Shown: positions 45,703 to 56,569 of the stretch, piece after piece | Numbering within the stretch: the first letter of the stretch is position 1 | Layout of the letters: every line of letters starts with the position of its first letter | NCBI GenBank assembly: GCA_020744225.1 | Contig: JAGMWG010000012.1 | Coordinates: 124,001-188,000, forward strand | Reading direction: 5' to 3' | Source: Paraphoma chrysanthemicola | Taxonomy: Eukaryota > Ascomycota > Dothideomycetes > Pleosporales > Phaeosphaeriaceae | Length of the DNA stretch: 64,000 nt | Position numbers and translations under genes: made by a program | Notes under the pieces: model-generated | The model's input: the letters and a program-made list of their open reading frames with translations, nothing else | Told to the model about the DNA's origin: nothing | Database searches by the model: none

Positions 45703-46492
45703 ATGTCGTCGACCATTGACTTGCATACTTTGCCTGCTGGCTCACGGCCAGAATCCGCTTTTCGCAATAACGGACCAGACAATCTAGTTCTCGAGCGCCT
45801 GAAGCTCCGAGAATTGGCTGAAGGCTGGCCCTGCTATCGGTGCGTACACGGCGACCTCAGCCTCGCGCATATTTTGACAATGTCCCATTGACGCTTCCAG
45901 TGATGCATGCGAGTGGCAAAATTTCGAATCTATTTTTCACCCAGACGCACACGTCTACACCACCTGGTCAGGTCGCGTAGGCTACAAGGACTTCATCGCC
46001 GCCTCAAAAGCCGGCATGGACAAAGGTGCTTTCATCATGCATCGCTGTCACGGATGCACCACCGACATCGACCCCAGCGGAACCCGCGCCGTCACCAAAC
46101 TCAAAGCGACGATAACCCAGCGCTTCGTACATGAAGGTGTCGAGTTTGATGTTGAAGCTGACTGCCGCTTCTGCTTCTTCTTCGAAAAAGTAGAAGGCGT
46201 CTGGGGAGCACGGCTGGTCCGACACTGGTATGAGAAGGACAAGGTTTTGCCTGTTAACCCAGCGCATTATCCAAAGATAGATGAAGAGAAAGCTCAAACA
46301 TATCCCCCGGGATATAGGTATCTCGCTTACTTCCAGGAGCGCACGATGGGTGTGAAGGTATTGAATGACATGCCGGGACATCGTCGACATGAAGGGACGC
46401 CGAATCTGGTCGTGCATGATCAACTGTATTGGCAAGCCAAACACTGGCTGGAAAATGGTTCTCTGCAAGGCAGGGACAGCACTGTACCGTAA
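45703..46492 (+). CDS. SnoaL-like (NTF2-fold) domain protein
   Basis: Two exons, 45703-45839 and 45901-46492, joined across a 61-bp intron; 242 aa. The N-terminal helix LRELAEGWPCYRDACEW and the block FESIFHPDAHVYTTWSGRV are typical of fungal SnoaL-like proteins, followed by FIMHRCHGCTTDI and a beta-rich core ending VWGARLVRHWYEKDK. NTF2-fold proteins of this type include polyketide cyclases, scytalone-dehydratase relatives and isomerases; His residues in MHRCHG could be catalytic, but there is no reliable substrate clue. There is no signal peptide. It converges on the shikimate dehydrogenase at 46745 and may be the edge of the quinate group. Confidence 0.8.
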
Positions 46493-46744
46493 TTTACAAA
46501 ACATCAAGTATGCAAGTTGTGGACGTGTTATGATTTGTCCAATATTCCATCATCCTGCTAATGTACACGCGGGCATTCCGAGACTACTTCTATTGATCTA
46601 TTGCGTCGATCGCATGCTCACCATGTCGAAGGACAGCACCAAAACGATTAAAAATTTGCCTGGTGAAACACCTGGGACATCCAAGAGATTCCACACTGCT
46701 CAACACCGTGTTCATTGTGTATTCCTATAAGCACGGACTCCAGT

Positions 46745-47629
46745 CTACATGTTACCTTTAGCTTTCGTTCGCATGGCTGTCCGCATGGCTTCTACTGGCG
46801 CAGGCCTACCCGTCCACATCTGGAACTGCTCGTACGCTTGCTCTTCCAAAACATCGATGCCCCTGCAGATACGCCATCCCTTTCTATCTGCAGCAGCCTC
46901 CATCATGCCAGTCACTTGTGGCCGGTATGCCATCTCCACCAAGACTCCTGCTTCAGAACCAGAAAAGAGCTCAACTGGTATCTTGTCCTTGCTCAGGTCA
47001 TCTGCTGGTATACACGCAACGACGACTCGAATGGCAACTTTCGCAGCCCTTGATGCCTCCTCAAGCGTGCTGAAGCTGCGACTGGGTACCCTGTTAAAGT
47101 GTGCTGCCATTTGTCCCGCTTTTGACAGAGTTCTGTTGACTATGAGCAGCTCTGAGATTCCCAGAGTTTGCAGTGCATAGCAGGCAGCACGGGCAGCCCC
47201 TCCAGCTCCAAGTACCAAGCCAGCCGACGACTTGAGATCGAAGTCGGTGCTTCTTTCAATGCAACGGCTGATCCCGATCCAGTCTGTGTTGTCGCCATGG
47301 AGCGTACGCTCGGAACCGGCCCCTCGAGCTACGATGGTGTTGATAGCACCGACTTTCTCGGCGCTCGGGCTGATGGAGTCGAGCAGACTGCCTATCTGTA
47401 ACTTGTGCGGAAAGGTCACAGAGGCGCCTCCAAATTCGGGCCGTTTGATGATAGCCTCAATAGATCCATCGACAGCTGGAGTCTCGTGTATGGAGAAGTA
47501 GTGCGGTAATTCAAGCTCTCGAAAACCGGTATTGTGTAATATGGGCGAAAGTGAATGGGAGATGTTGTAGCCAAAGATGAAGTAATCTCGCCGACTAATA
47601 TGCGTATTTCCTGTGGTAAAATTTGCCAT
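46745..47629 (-). CDS. stand-alone AROM-type shikimate dehydrogenase-like protein
   Basis: Intronless on the minus strand, 294 aa from the ATG at 47629 (the frame upstream opens at a TTG). It has the full shikimate dehydrogenase set: substrate loop GYNISHSLSPILHN with S-x-S, catalytic Lys in SVTFPHK, catalytic Asp in GDNTDWIGI, and the NADP-binding GAGGAARAA followed by NRT. The closest relative in this window is the C-terminal domain of QutR next door (GDNTDWIGI in both; ending FQMWTGRPAPVEAMR versus FELFTSRRAPIKAMR). It would reduce 3-dehydroshikimate or oxidise shikimate/quinate with NAD(P). It follows QutR on the same strand after 335 bases, so it may have arisen by partial duplication of the repressor or of AROM. 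Confidence 0.88.
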   Translation of the reverse strand: MANFTTGNTHISRRDYFIFGYNISHSLSPILHNTGFRELELPHYFSIHETPAVDGSIEAIIKRPEFGGASVTFPHKLQIGSLLDSISPSAEKVGAINTIVARGAGSERTLHGDNTDWIGISRCIERSTDFDLKSSAGLVLGAGGAARAACYALQTLGISELLIVNRTLSKAGQMAAHFNRVPSRSFSTLEEASRAAKVAIRVVVACIPADDLSKDKIPVELFSGSEAGVLVEMAYRPQVTGMMEAAADRKGWRICRGIDVLEEQAYEQFQMWTGRPAPVEAMRTAMRTKAKGNM

Positions 47630-47964
47630 GGTAGGGAATGAGAAGAAACTCAGCAGTTCGAGTAAGCATCCGAAAGGCTGCACACCTTTGTTGCTAAGTG
47701 TATAGGTCAAGGCTGGCAGATGAGCTCGGCAAAAGCTGCCCTCCTTAGTACAACATGGGACTTGAATGTTTAGCCGCCCTCCTGGTTCGGTCTGGCGTCA
47801 TCTGTATGGTTTTGCCGTCCGATCTTCGGAAACTTTCGCCAACCGTGGTCCGGTGAGAAGGAAGTAGTATCCCGGGAGAAAATGCCGTAGTTGCTGTCCG
47901 CGTATTGTGTATCAGTGCTGCCCAAGTCTGTCCCGCCTGTATCGCCTGTGCGGCTCCTTGCGTC
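47630..47964. other. short intergenic region between QutR and the dehydrogenase
   Basis: About 335 bases between the QutR stop and the start of the next same-strand gene, presumably the dehydrogenase promoter. I see no QutA-type site (GGRTAARYRYTTATCC) by eye. Confidence 0.4.
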
Positions 47965-50497
47965 TCATCGGTTCTTTTGCTCATGTGCTTTCAAAACTGC
48001 CTCGCGCATGGCTTTGATTGGGGCTCGACGAGAAGTGAACAGCTCAAATTGTCGTTTCCCCTGCTCGGGTAGCATTTGTAGTCCATCTACTGTAACCCAT
48101 CCCTGGTCTTCTAAACTTCGAACTTGTTTGAGCAGAGGGGTCTCTGGAGGAGCATAGGACAGCTGCGACAATGTCAGTTAGATGAAAGCTCAAGTGAGCA
48201 ATGATGGGTGAACGAACCTCGAGAACGACGCCTCCAGTTCGACTCGCGAGCCAGAGCGGTGGCAAACTTGTGTCAACCGAGCATTGCCCATTCAACTCTT
48301 TGGTAGCAATGCATGATACAATGATTGTAGGAGTATCGGCACCCTCAGGCCAGAAGTCAGATTTCTCTGCCAAGATGCTAATAGTTGAAGCCATGGCTTC
48401 GTGATTCGAGTATGTTCCTGAGCCAGACCTCCCAGGCATGTCAGCATGGCGGAGAACACCAGACGTGGCGAAATGCTCCGCAAGCGCTTCCGCTCTTCCC
48501 GGAGAACGATTATGGATGAAGATGTTCCTCACGCCGAGGCGAGCAAGAGCATACGTTGCGGCACGAGCCATACCACCTGCACCCACCACAAGCGCTGTAG
48601 TTCTCCGCTTGATAGCGTTGATGGGTGAAAGGTTGTTAACAACACAATTTGTAATCCCTATCCAGTCGGTATTGTCCCCGTAAAGAGCCAGAGAAGGTCC
48701 CGCTCGATTCTTTTCAGACCTTGCGATGTCTTTGTCCGACCGGAGAGGCACCAGGGTATTGATGGCTCCGATGATCGACGCCTCATTGCTCATCTCATCG
48801 ACAATTGACAATACCTGGCTCTTGAAAGGAGCCGTGACACTGAGTCCACCCAACCTCGGATCAGATATCAGATCCCGCATCTCTTGTAGTGTCGAGTATT
48901 GGAACACTTTGTACACATGAGGCATTCCGCTTCTCTGAAATGCGGCATTGTGCATGGCTGGCGAGAGACTTTGTGCGACATTATTACCATAAATGCCAAA
49001 ACACAAAGCATCAAGGATGTAGGATGTGTACAGGGCGTTATGTGATTGCTGAAAAGTCAGCAGCGAGGCATACGAACCCCAAGCAGAATGATCTCGTAGA
49101 CGAGAATCCGTCACTGGGTTCATATGGATACCGCAATACTGAGACATCCTTCCTAGTTGACCTGTATTGTAGGCAATGACTGTGACCTTGTGCTCACTCG
49201 AAGCGTTCATCTGGTCAACAAAATGTCGCACTGCGAAGTTATCTGCTATCGTAGTTGCTTCTTGACGTAGACGCACGATATCTGCTCCAGAGGTCTCAGC
49301 CAGAGTGACCCTTTCGCTCCATATTGGGCTAGTCCAGTCTCTATAGTTCCTAGATTCAGCGCAGTCGGCAATGATCCTGGTCCCCCCTTTGACTGCCGTA
49401 AGTCGCTGAATCATTTCTGGACCTTGCAAAAGGTCGACACAGAGGTAATGTGGAGCAAGCCGGAGGCAATGATAGAGAGCATCAAGGTAATATTCCTGCG
49501 CCTGATCGCTGGGGACTGAGTGCTGTTCAACGAGCCGAAATCCTAGGATGATCGGGAGATGTGTGTTGCTCTTCGCAGCGCAGTATTGCTGAGTGATGTA
49601 ATCAGCAGCGGGTCCATCGAACCCACCTCGCTCTAGACTAATGGCCGAGAGTGGTAACAGCAACTCAATAGCATCCGCGAGAATATCTTCTTTGCGTAAT
49701 TCGCTCCAAAACGTCTCTGACACTGGTAAAGGTACGATCAAACCGTACGTTAAACGCCGATGCTCAGGCACCATCAACTGCTGAGACTCCTGAGATTGGG
49801 GAGTGGCTTTGCAGCATTCGGTTATGAAGCTGAGAAAGTGGAGGAAGTCTTTCTCGACTTGCTTTAGAGCTAGCGGATTATGCGCACTCTGCTCGGAAGT
49901 GCTCACGACACGTGTGGAATTGTAGTACTCAAAGTTTGATATCGATCGAAGGACTGGAGCGCTGGCTTTCTGGATCGTAGACACCGTGACGGCATCCGAT
50001 ACACGCAGGTAACCTTGAATGCCTTGGGAATCTCTGGTAACGTAGATGACTGGATGATCCGATGCAAACTCCGCTACCGAGGTTCGTCCGGACCGTTCGA
50101 CTGCACCCGGTCCACAAACAATGATAGTCTTTGTTGGATTGTTCGAAAGCATTGAGCGCAGAAGTGTGGTCTCTGCAAGACTGTACTGGGTGTGGCCATA
50201 TTCCGACCTATACTTGGCGCGCGAAAGCCCGGTAACTTGAAAGAATTGGTGGTCTGCATCGAGCATTTTGAAGTTTAAACAGCTGGCGGCGATAAGTGCA
50301 AGAGTGGACAGCCCTGTTCCCCGAATCCCCAACAACGCGATTGACGCATCGGATCGGTACCTCCGTATCCATTGAGAGGTGTTTGGACTATAAGATGCAG
50401 GCTCCGCTGATGGAGAAGTTTCGCGGCTGGCCCGAGAAGATGACGTGTTTGAATCATGTGAGGGCAGGCATCCGGGGAGGGAAATTGTTTCGGTCAT
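47965..50497 (-). CDS. qutR: quinate pathway repressor QutR (AROM-derived three-domain protein)
   Basis: Two exons on the minus strand, 50497-48218 and 48162-47965 (55-bp intron), 825 aa. Domain order matches the last three domains of AROM: shikimate kinase-like (about 45-200), type I dehydroquinase-like (about 215-490) and shikimate dehydrogenase-like (about 500-825). Seen in sequence: ALLGIRGTGLSTLAL, a P-loop whose Lys is replaced by Leu63; SLERGGFDG; GNNVAQSLSPAMHN; SVTAPFK; GDNTDWIGI; and GAGGMARAA. QutR (QA-1S in Neurospora) binds and silences the activator QutA when quinate is absent. Divergent pairing with the QutA gene 448 bases away repeats the known arrangement of the quinate cluster. 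The dehydrogenase residues are intact, so residual activity cannot be excluded. Confidence 0.92.
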
Positions 50498-50945
50498 TGC
50501 ATCAATGGCGGCACGCAGTGCACCTGGCCATCATCTTGTAGAGTCGAAGGAAAAACACTTAACCCGAGGATGGGGTGGCGCTTGGAGAACAAAGCCCGAG
50601 CTCATCAGATTCCCCGCAGCCGGCGCGCGCTTGGACACTTCTGTACACGCTTCGCAAGTGCGCGTGCTTCACATCAATGTGTGAAAGACCATCTCGGTCG
50701 CCGTCCTCACGACCGCCAGCATTGGGTCTGACTCAGCATACTTCCGATCGCGTATCTCCAGGATTGATTCGCACCATACGTGCGGTAACGAGAGAGCCCA
50801 CATACAACATAGCGGTGGGGCCGCACAGCTCCAGGGGCCTTTGGACCAGACCTTCGACCATTCTACATGTCTTATCCCACATCCTGTGGTCTAGTCAGAC
50901 ACGTTTACAGTGGCTGCGAGGCCGCCAGTACTTCATCACATCGCA
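50498..50945. promoter_or_regulatory. divergent promoter qutR / qutA
   Basis: About 450 bases between the two regulator start codons. In characterised fungi this region holds activator sites that autoregulate both genes; I find no exact GGRTAARYRYTTATCC palindrome here by eye. Confidence 0.5.
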
Positions 50946-53364
50946 ATGGCACCTACACACGCATCGCCAAATGCTTCGTCTTCGTCGAAGCGACCTCGTG
51001 GAAACAGCAATGAGAACGAGGAATCGACGACCAGGCGCAGAATCCGTATCAGCGAGGCCTGCACTACTTGTCGCATTCGAAAGGATCGATGCGACGGTGG
51101 TCGACCTACGTGCAACAATTGTCTACGTGCTAAACGCGATTGCACCTATAAGCCCACTAAGAAGCGCGGTCTGAGGACTGGATATGTTCGAGCACTAGAA
51201 ACCTTGCTTGGACTATTTTTAAGCACCGTGCAGGGTCTGGATCCATGGGTGGCAGCTTTGTTCGAGGGCCAAGAAACAGTTCCTCATTTCATTTGAAACA
51301 TCTCGAAGGCCAGCCTACCGGCGCCTCAGTCGAAGCTCTCATAGACACTTGGCGAAGAAGTGCGCTGCTAACACAGGTCGAGTATGCTCTATCTACGGAG
51401 AGTAACGATGACGGCGGAAGTATCGAATCTGGCAAGGTCTTCGACAGGAAGGCACTACAAGCATCCGTTCTCGCTGCTAATATGCTTCATATGTACGACA
51501 CTGTGGCTCAAGAGATCCTGAATGTTTCTCTTCAGACACCTGTCGAATCCCAGCTAGTCCCACGCATGATCGCGACCGAAGAACCGGCCATGCCGTCTCG
51601 CTCGCCTACGTGCACTACCGAGGCCATGGCGGAGCTTGAGCCAATCGTCCAGGTGCCATTAGACCTAGGCCCCAATACAGATGGTGGTAACACCGTTTTG
51701 CCCGCAGATGTGGAATTCTCCATTCCACTGCCTGTGAATTGGCGTTCTCTCCTCGACATATACTTCTCTACAACACACTGCTGGCTGCCTATGTGCCAAA
51801 AACATGAATTACTGCGCACAGCCTTTGTAACAACAAGTGCTTCAACCAGTCAGTCTGCAGGAGCTCCATTGTCCCGGGGAGAGCGCGCCTTCTTGATAGC
51901 TATCTTATCATATGCCACATTCCTAAATGATCCGGAGAATACGAGGACTACTGCCAGCGAGGCATCTACAGTTGTGGAGCGAGCATTGATAAGCAGGAAT
52001 GCTATCAGAATCCTGTTCCCCGATAGCTTGGAAATCTACGAGATCGGGCATGTGCGCGCTCTCCTTATCTTGACTCTGATAAATATTGCTTGCGGCAACC
52101 AAGAGCAGGCTTGGATCAGTATTGGCAGCGCAGTATTCCACGTCACCGTACTGGTCAAGCCTCATCTCCGACAAGAAAGGTCCACCAAAGAACTTGACGA
52201 GGGCATTAGACGAACACTTCTGTGCTGTATGAGCCTGGATTGTCTTGTGGCCGCATGGATGGGCCTTCGACCTTATTTCACGTGCTCAGATATAGTCAGC
52301 ATAGGACCGCTTCTGACTGATGGCCTAGAAGAATGGGAGCCGTGGAAGTCCCACGAGCCCTCGATTGCGGTCACATCTAATCTTCAATCACCAAGTCGAA
52401 GTCTCAGCATATTCAACGAGGTCGTTAATCTTGTGAGCGTTCTTAATGACTTGCTGAGAGCCTCTGATGGGGCTCTGACTAGAGATTGCTCTCATCTCTC
52501 ACATGAAACCACCTCGGATTGGTTACAGCGTATCCCGTCCACCTCAGTTTCCATTAAAGACCCTCTCAATCCGCAGCAGTTCAATTGCTATTTGCTCGCT
52601 AACTCTATCAGAGAGCTGATAACGGCCTATGTGGGACGCGGAAGACGTGACCAGGCGGCTCAGAACAGCTACAATCACCTGTCTTTGATTAACGATGTCT
52701 CCCAAGAGTTTATCAAAGCCTCGGGGAAGATAAATGTCTCTCCCATCTGTGGGATCTCTTTGTTCTTGCTGCGTCTTTCAACAAACTCCAGCTCTCAGCC
52801 AAAGACTGGGTTCGAGACAGAGCTCCAGAGCCTGCTCGACTGGCTCAAAACCTTGCGAAGCAATAGGAACACTGACCTACGTAATCCACACACAGAGCGA
52901 TCTCTGAGACACCAACATCAGTTCACAGCAGGTGAAAGCTACCGAGAACCTCATAAGCAAAGGAATGAGCACTTGGCCTTATTGGATATCGGATCTGACG
53001 TCTGTGGCGTCGAGCTTAATCCACAACACACCGTCAACTACCTGGGCCCGAGATACACTCATCTCGCCCCCATTGGAGCTATCAACCGCGACCTGTCGAC
53101 TAATTCCTCCACCGTGAACCCAATGATAGTGATACCCACTACAGAGCCTAACAGCATGGATGTCACGCTCTCGGATGACGGTCTTTTTCAAAGTCTGGCG
53201 AGTCTAGACTCTGCTGATTGGTAGGCTTCATCTTTGAGTACTGGGAAACTATGGTGACTAACTTAGCCAGGCTGGCGAATTTTCCCGACTTCATGATGCA
53301 CCTTGGCGCTCCGAATACTTCCGCAAGTAGCATGGATAGGTTCCTCGACATGAACCCTGATTGA
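50946..53364 (+). CDS. qutA: quinate pathway activator QutA (Zn2Cys6)
   Basis: Three exons, 50946-51234, 51309-53220 and 53271-53364, 764 aa. A basic N terminus (SSSSKRPRG) leads to a zinc cluster CX2CX6CX6CX2CX6C (Cys39, 42, 49, 56, 59, 66) and the KKRGLRTGYVRALETLLGL block diagnostic of QutA/QA-1F. The middle homology region follows (NWRSLLDIYFSTTHCWLPM), and the last exon gives the DWLANFPDFM ending. The first intron is a problem: the frame-consistent choice (donor GTCTGG at 51235, AAG acceptor at 51308) removes GLDPWVAALFEG, which resembles conserved QutA sequence, so a frameshift or other splice is possible. It activates quinate-utilisation genes and is held inactive by QutR, whose gene is divergent. 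Confidence 0.88.
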
Positions 53365-53555
53365 CATGGTCATCATACTGCATCAGGTTAGTGTGGCGGC
53401 TTTGAACTTTGCCGCCTCCCAATGCACATTTAAAGACTAGCGCCACGACCTTTCGATGGTGCGGTTTTCATTTGCTTGAATGCTCCGGATCTGTAATTCT
53501 AGGCGACACTCTCGATCTTGGCAGAAAACGTCACCTCACAATATCGCAGCGCGCA

Positions 53556-54578
53556 ATGGCCGCCTTCAAACCCGCCATCCTATCTGCGTCTCTCGGTCGT
53601 GCTTGGCTACATGAGTTCGAGGACAAGGTGAAGCAGGCTGCGATGAGCGGCTTCGAAGGTATCGAAGTCTTCTATGAGGACTTGGATTATCTCGCCAAGA
53701 AGCTTTTCAGCGTCGACGATCCAAGCAACGATCAAGTACTAAGCGCTGCTGAGTACGCAAGGCGGCTGCTAGATGAAACAGAAATTACGGTCATCGGCCT
53801 GCAGCCGTTTCTCTTCTACGAAGGACTGCTCGACAGACAACAGCACGCTAGACTCATAGAAAAAATTCACGTCTGGTTCAAAATTGCCAAACGTCTCCAA
53901 ACAAACACAATACAGATCCCGGCCAACTTTCTCCCAGCAGAGCAGTTGACGGGTGACCTGGACATCATCGCAGCCGATTTGACGGAATTGGCCGACCTTG
54001 GCTTGAAAGAAGATCCTCCAATTCGCTTTGCCTACGAGAGCCTATGCTGGTCTACACATATTGACACTTGGGAGAAGTCGCTGGTCGTTGCAAATATGGT
54101 CAACAGGCCCAACTTCGGGCTTTGCCTCGACACGTTCAACATTGCAGGTCGTGTTTGGGGAGATCCAGCTTCGCCGACCGGCAAGACACCCAATGCGGAC
54201 GCGGATCTGAAAGCTTCACTTGAGAGACTCCGTCGCGACATGCCTCTTGATAAGGTTTTCTACATCCAGGTCGTCGACGCGGAGCGTATGGAATCTCCAC
54301 TCGTTAGTGGACATCCATTCCACGTTGATGGAAATCCACCACGAATGAATTGGTCGCGGAATGCCAGAGTGTACATGTATGAGACAGACCGTGGAGCCTA
54401 TCTTCCGGCGGAAGATGTCGCTCGTGCGATTATTGAAGGCTTAGGATACAAAGGATGGGTCTCGATGGAGTTGTTCTCCAGAACCATGGCCGAACAAGGT
54501 GATGAAGTACCCGCCTCGCATGCTGAACGCGGGATCGTAGCTTGGAGAAAGTTGGTGCAGCGGCTTCAACTTGAGTAG
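53556..54578 (+). CDS. qutC: 3-dehydroshikimate dehydratase (sugar-phosphate isomerase/AP-endonuclease-2 fold)
   Basis: Intronless, 340 aa from ATG 53556 (the open frame extends upstream without need); length fits fungal QutC/QA-4. It is a TIM barrel with metal-binding and catalytic positions visible: E in YESLCWSTHIDTW, D in GLCLDTFNIAGRVWGDP, D in FYIQVVDAERM, R in NPPRMNWSRNARVY, and E in WVSMELFSRTM. It converts 3-dehydroshikimate to protocatechuate, the exit from quinate/shikimate into ring-cleavage metabolism. It starts 190 bases after qutA on the same strand and converges with the dehydrogenase gene at 54693, the expected enzyme partner. The same reaction is also used in biosynthetic clusters. 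Confidence 0.92.
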   Translation: MAAFKPAILSASLGRAWLHEFEDKVKQAAMSGFEGIEVFYEDLDYLAKKLFSVDDPSNDQVLSAAEYARRLLDETEITVIGLQPFLFYEGLLDRQQHARLIEKIHVWFKIAKRLQTNTIQIPANFLPAEQLTGDLDIIAADLTELADLGLKEDPPIRFAYESLCWSTHIDTWEKSLVVANMVNRPNFGLCLDTFNIAGRVWGDPASPTGKTPNADADLKASLERLRRDMPLDKVFYIQVVDAERMESPLVSGHPFHVDGNPPRMNWSRNARVYMYETDRGAYLPAEDVARAIIEGLGYKGWVSMELFSRTMAEQGDEVPASHAERGIVAWRKLVQRLQLE

Positions 54579-54692
54579 GACAAAGCACGTTAAATCAAGA
54601 TATGTCGTATAAATGAACTTTAACTCGCGACACACACACATTCGTGTAAGCTTCTTCGGGAAGCTCATCAGTCAAGCCACAATCTAGTTTAC

Positions 54693-55616
54693 TTAAGACG
54701 GACGCATGTTAATCCCCGGGCTTCTTTCTGCTTCTCCACGCAACACTTCCCGTGCACCAGCTGAATCCATGTGTTTCGCGACCTCTTCCCCTGCCCACAG
54801 TCTATACTGTTCCTCAATCTGATACGCAATCACGCGTGTGCCCTCCACACAAGCCCACCCCAACCTCTCCGCCGCCTCAATCGTTCGCGTCCTTCTTGGC
54901 TTGAAGCACATATCCAGCAACACACCCTTCTGCTCACGATTCAGGAACTCGTTGAGAAGATCCCGCACGTTGATTTCTTCAGGAGTCCTTGGTTCGAAAT
55001 CCGGCACCGTGCCAACAATGTAGTACGGCGTCTGCAGACTCTCGACTTGCTCCAACGTAACAACATGAATGAGCTTAGGCGGGTTCGGAAGCCGTTTACT
55101 ATCAACTTTCAATGCAGCTACTTCTTCTTCGTCGCGATTCAAGACGTAGATTACTGAAGCTTTGAAATGCGTGTGTAATGCGTAAACAGCAGCTCGACTC
55201 GCTCCACCCGCGCCCACGATCAACACGGGTCGATCGAGGACTGGTTCGTTGTCTGGGCTCTTTTCTAACAGACTGCCTCTGATGCCGAGCCAGTCGGTGT
55301 TGGTACCGCGTAGACGGCTGGAATCATTTGGGTCGCGATAGACGTTGTTGCACGTGCCAATTTGGACGGCAAGGTCGTCTAGCGCGTCGAGATGTGACAT
55401 GATTGAGGTTTTATACGGCATGGTAACCACCAGGCCTGCTGTGTCTGGGTTGCGCGCTAAGGTGACAAGGGCGTCGAGGGTCGCGCACTCGGTGGCGTGA
55501 AACGTCCAGGGCAGATTCAGGGAAGCGGTGATGAAGTTGTGCATGGTAGGAGCGATTGAGTGACCGACACCAATGCCGACAAGATGTAGACCCTTGTCTT
55601 GCTTTGCTTCGTCCAT
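54693..55616 (-). CDS. shikimate/quinate 5-dehydrogenase
   Basis: Intronless on the minus strand, 307 aa. Substrate loop GVGHSIAPTMHN has S-x-A where shikimate dehydrogenases have S-x-S, a change compatible with altered substrate choice. Catalytic Lys lies in VVTMPYK, Asp in GTNTDWLGI, and the nucleotide loop is GAGGASRAA followed by NRDEEE, whose acidic residues after the loop favour NAD over NADP. This resembles fungal quinate dehydrogenases (QutB/QA-3) and related catabolic enzymes. It would oxidise quinate or shikimate to the 3-dehydro compound, feeding the dehydratase encoded convergently 115 bases away. Clearly different from the AROM-type copy at 46745. Confidence 0.88.
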   Translation of the reverse strand: MDEAKQDKGLHLVGIGVGHSIAPTMHNFITASLNLPWTFHATECATLDALVTLARNPDTAGLVVTMPYKTSIMSHLDALDDLAVQIGTCNNVYRDPNDSSRLRGTNTDWLGIRGSLLEKSPDNEPVLDRPVLIVGAGGASRAAVYALHTHFKASVIYVLNRDEEEVAALKVDSKRLPNPPKLIHVVTLEQVESLQTPYYIVGTVPDFEPRTPEEINVRDLLNEFLNREQKGVLLDMCFKPRRTRTIEAAERLGWACVEGTRVIAYQIEEQYRLWAGEEVAKHMDSAGAREVLRGEAERSPGINMRPS

Positions 55617-56569
55617 TTTCTTTCTGATGGCACTTTTGACGGACCCTTGGTTGTGGCGTGAAGCTTATGAGACGACTGGGTGGATGACTTTCCTACTTCA
55701 ATCGTGGGTTTGGGTTTGCTGCGACAAGAAATATTATAAATGGGATGAAAAAAGAGGTTGGAGCATCACACAAGCAAACCATGCTCATGACATGTGCTGC
55801 GAAAGCCAGCCAGACGTTAGTGTGGTCCCCGTGGCAGAATGCTGGATGGTGGGAAAGAACTTAGCCGGACATCAGCGAATCACAAGCCAAGAACCACACA
55901 ACATGTCGCTAGGAGACTTAATCTTCGGAGCTTCTAGAACTAGTTATAGATAGCATTAAATAATCTGTACAAAGTTACTGCTTGTTAGGCGAGTAACAGA
56001 GAGCGGGCTACCAGTGCGTTGTACAAGGGAATGCATTTTAAGAGCGCAAAGGAGATGATGGATGCGGCTACCTTAGTTGATCAATCAGTCATGCGAAAAC
56101 AAGAGAGTCAGAGGACACTGAGAGGGAGATTTGTTATGAATCAAAGAGCGAAGGTAGCGGTATAGGCAAGCCATAAGAATTATCAGCGGTACCAGTAGTA
56201 GTAGGCACGTAGGAAAGATGTGCAGAAAAGCCAAATCTCTAGTGCTGTTTCGAGTACGAACAAAGATTGAGACAGCTCGGATTATACAGACTACATCAAG
56301 ACGAAGGCGGGATGGCCAACATATCAAGGTTGACTTGCAGATCAAGCAAACTCAGAAGATGACAATGTCAGCCTATTTATCCGCCATCCAGCGCCACACA
56401 AGACTGCGCCGCAATACATCCCCAGCCTCAGGCGTCCAATGCCACACCCTACCAGGATTGCCAACCCAACGCTCTCTCTCTCTCTCTCAATAAATTCACG
56501 TGCCTTTCACCAATCCACTAACTACAATACATTCCCGCCTTTCCTCCCCTCCCAGATCCCCACCCACCA
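55617..56569. other. intergenic region with a (CT)n microsatellite
   Basis: About 950 bases with no supported gene; frames do not exceed 126 codons. A CT dinucleotide run lies at 56472-56488, within the presumed leader of the next gene. Confidence 0.45.
56472..56488 (+). repeat. (CT)8 microsatellite
   Basis: A simple CT run of 17 bases about 80 bases before the ATG at 56570. Pyrimidine-rich tracts of this kind are common in fungal core promoters. Confidence 0.85.

Noticed and set aside
45337..45726. 129-codon minus-strand frame before the SnoaL-like gene
   Set aside because: Arg/Ser-rich composition with no motif and overlap with the start of the real gene on the other strand.
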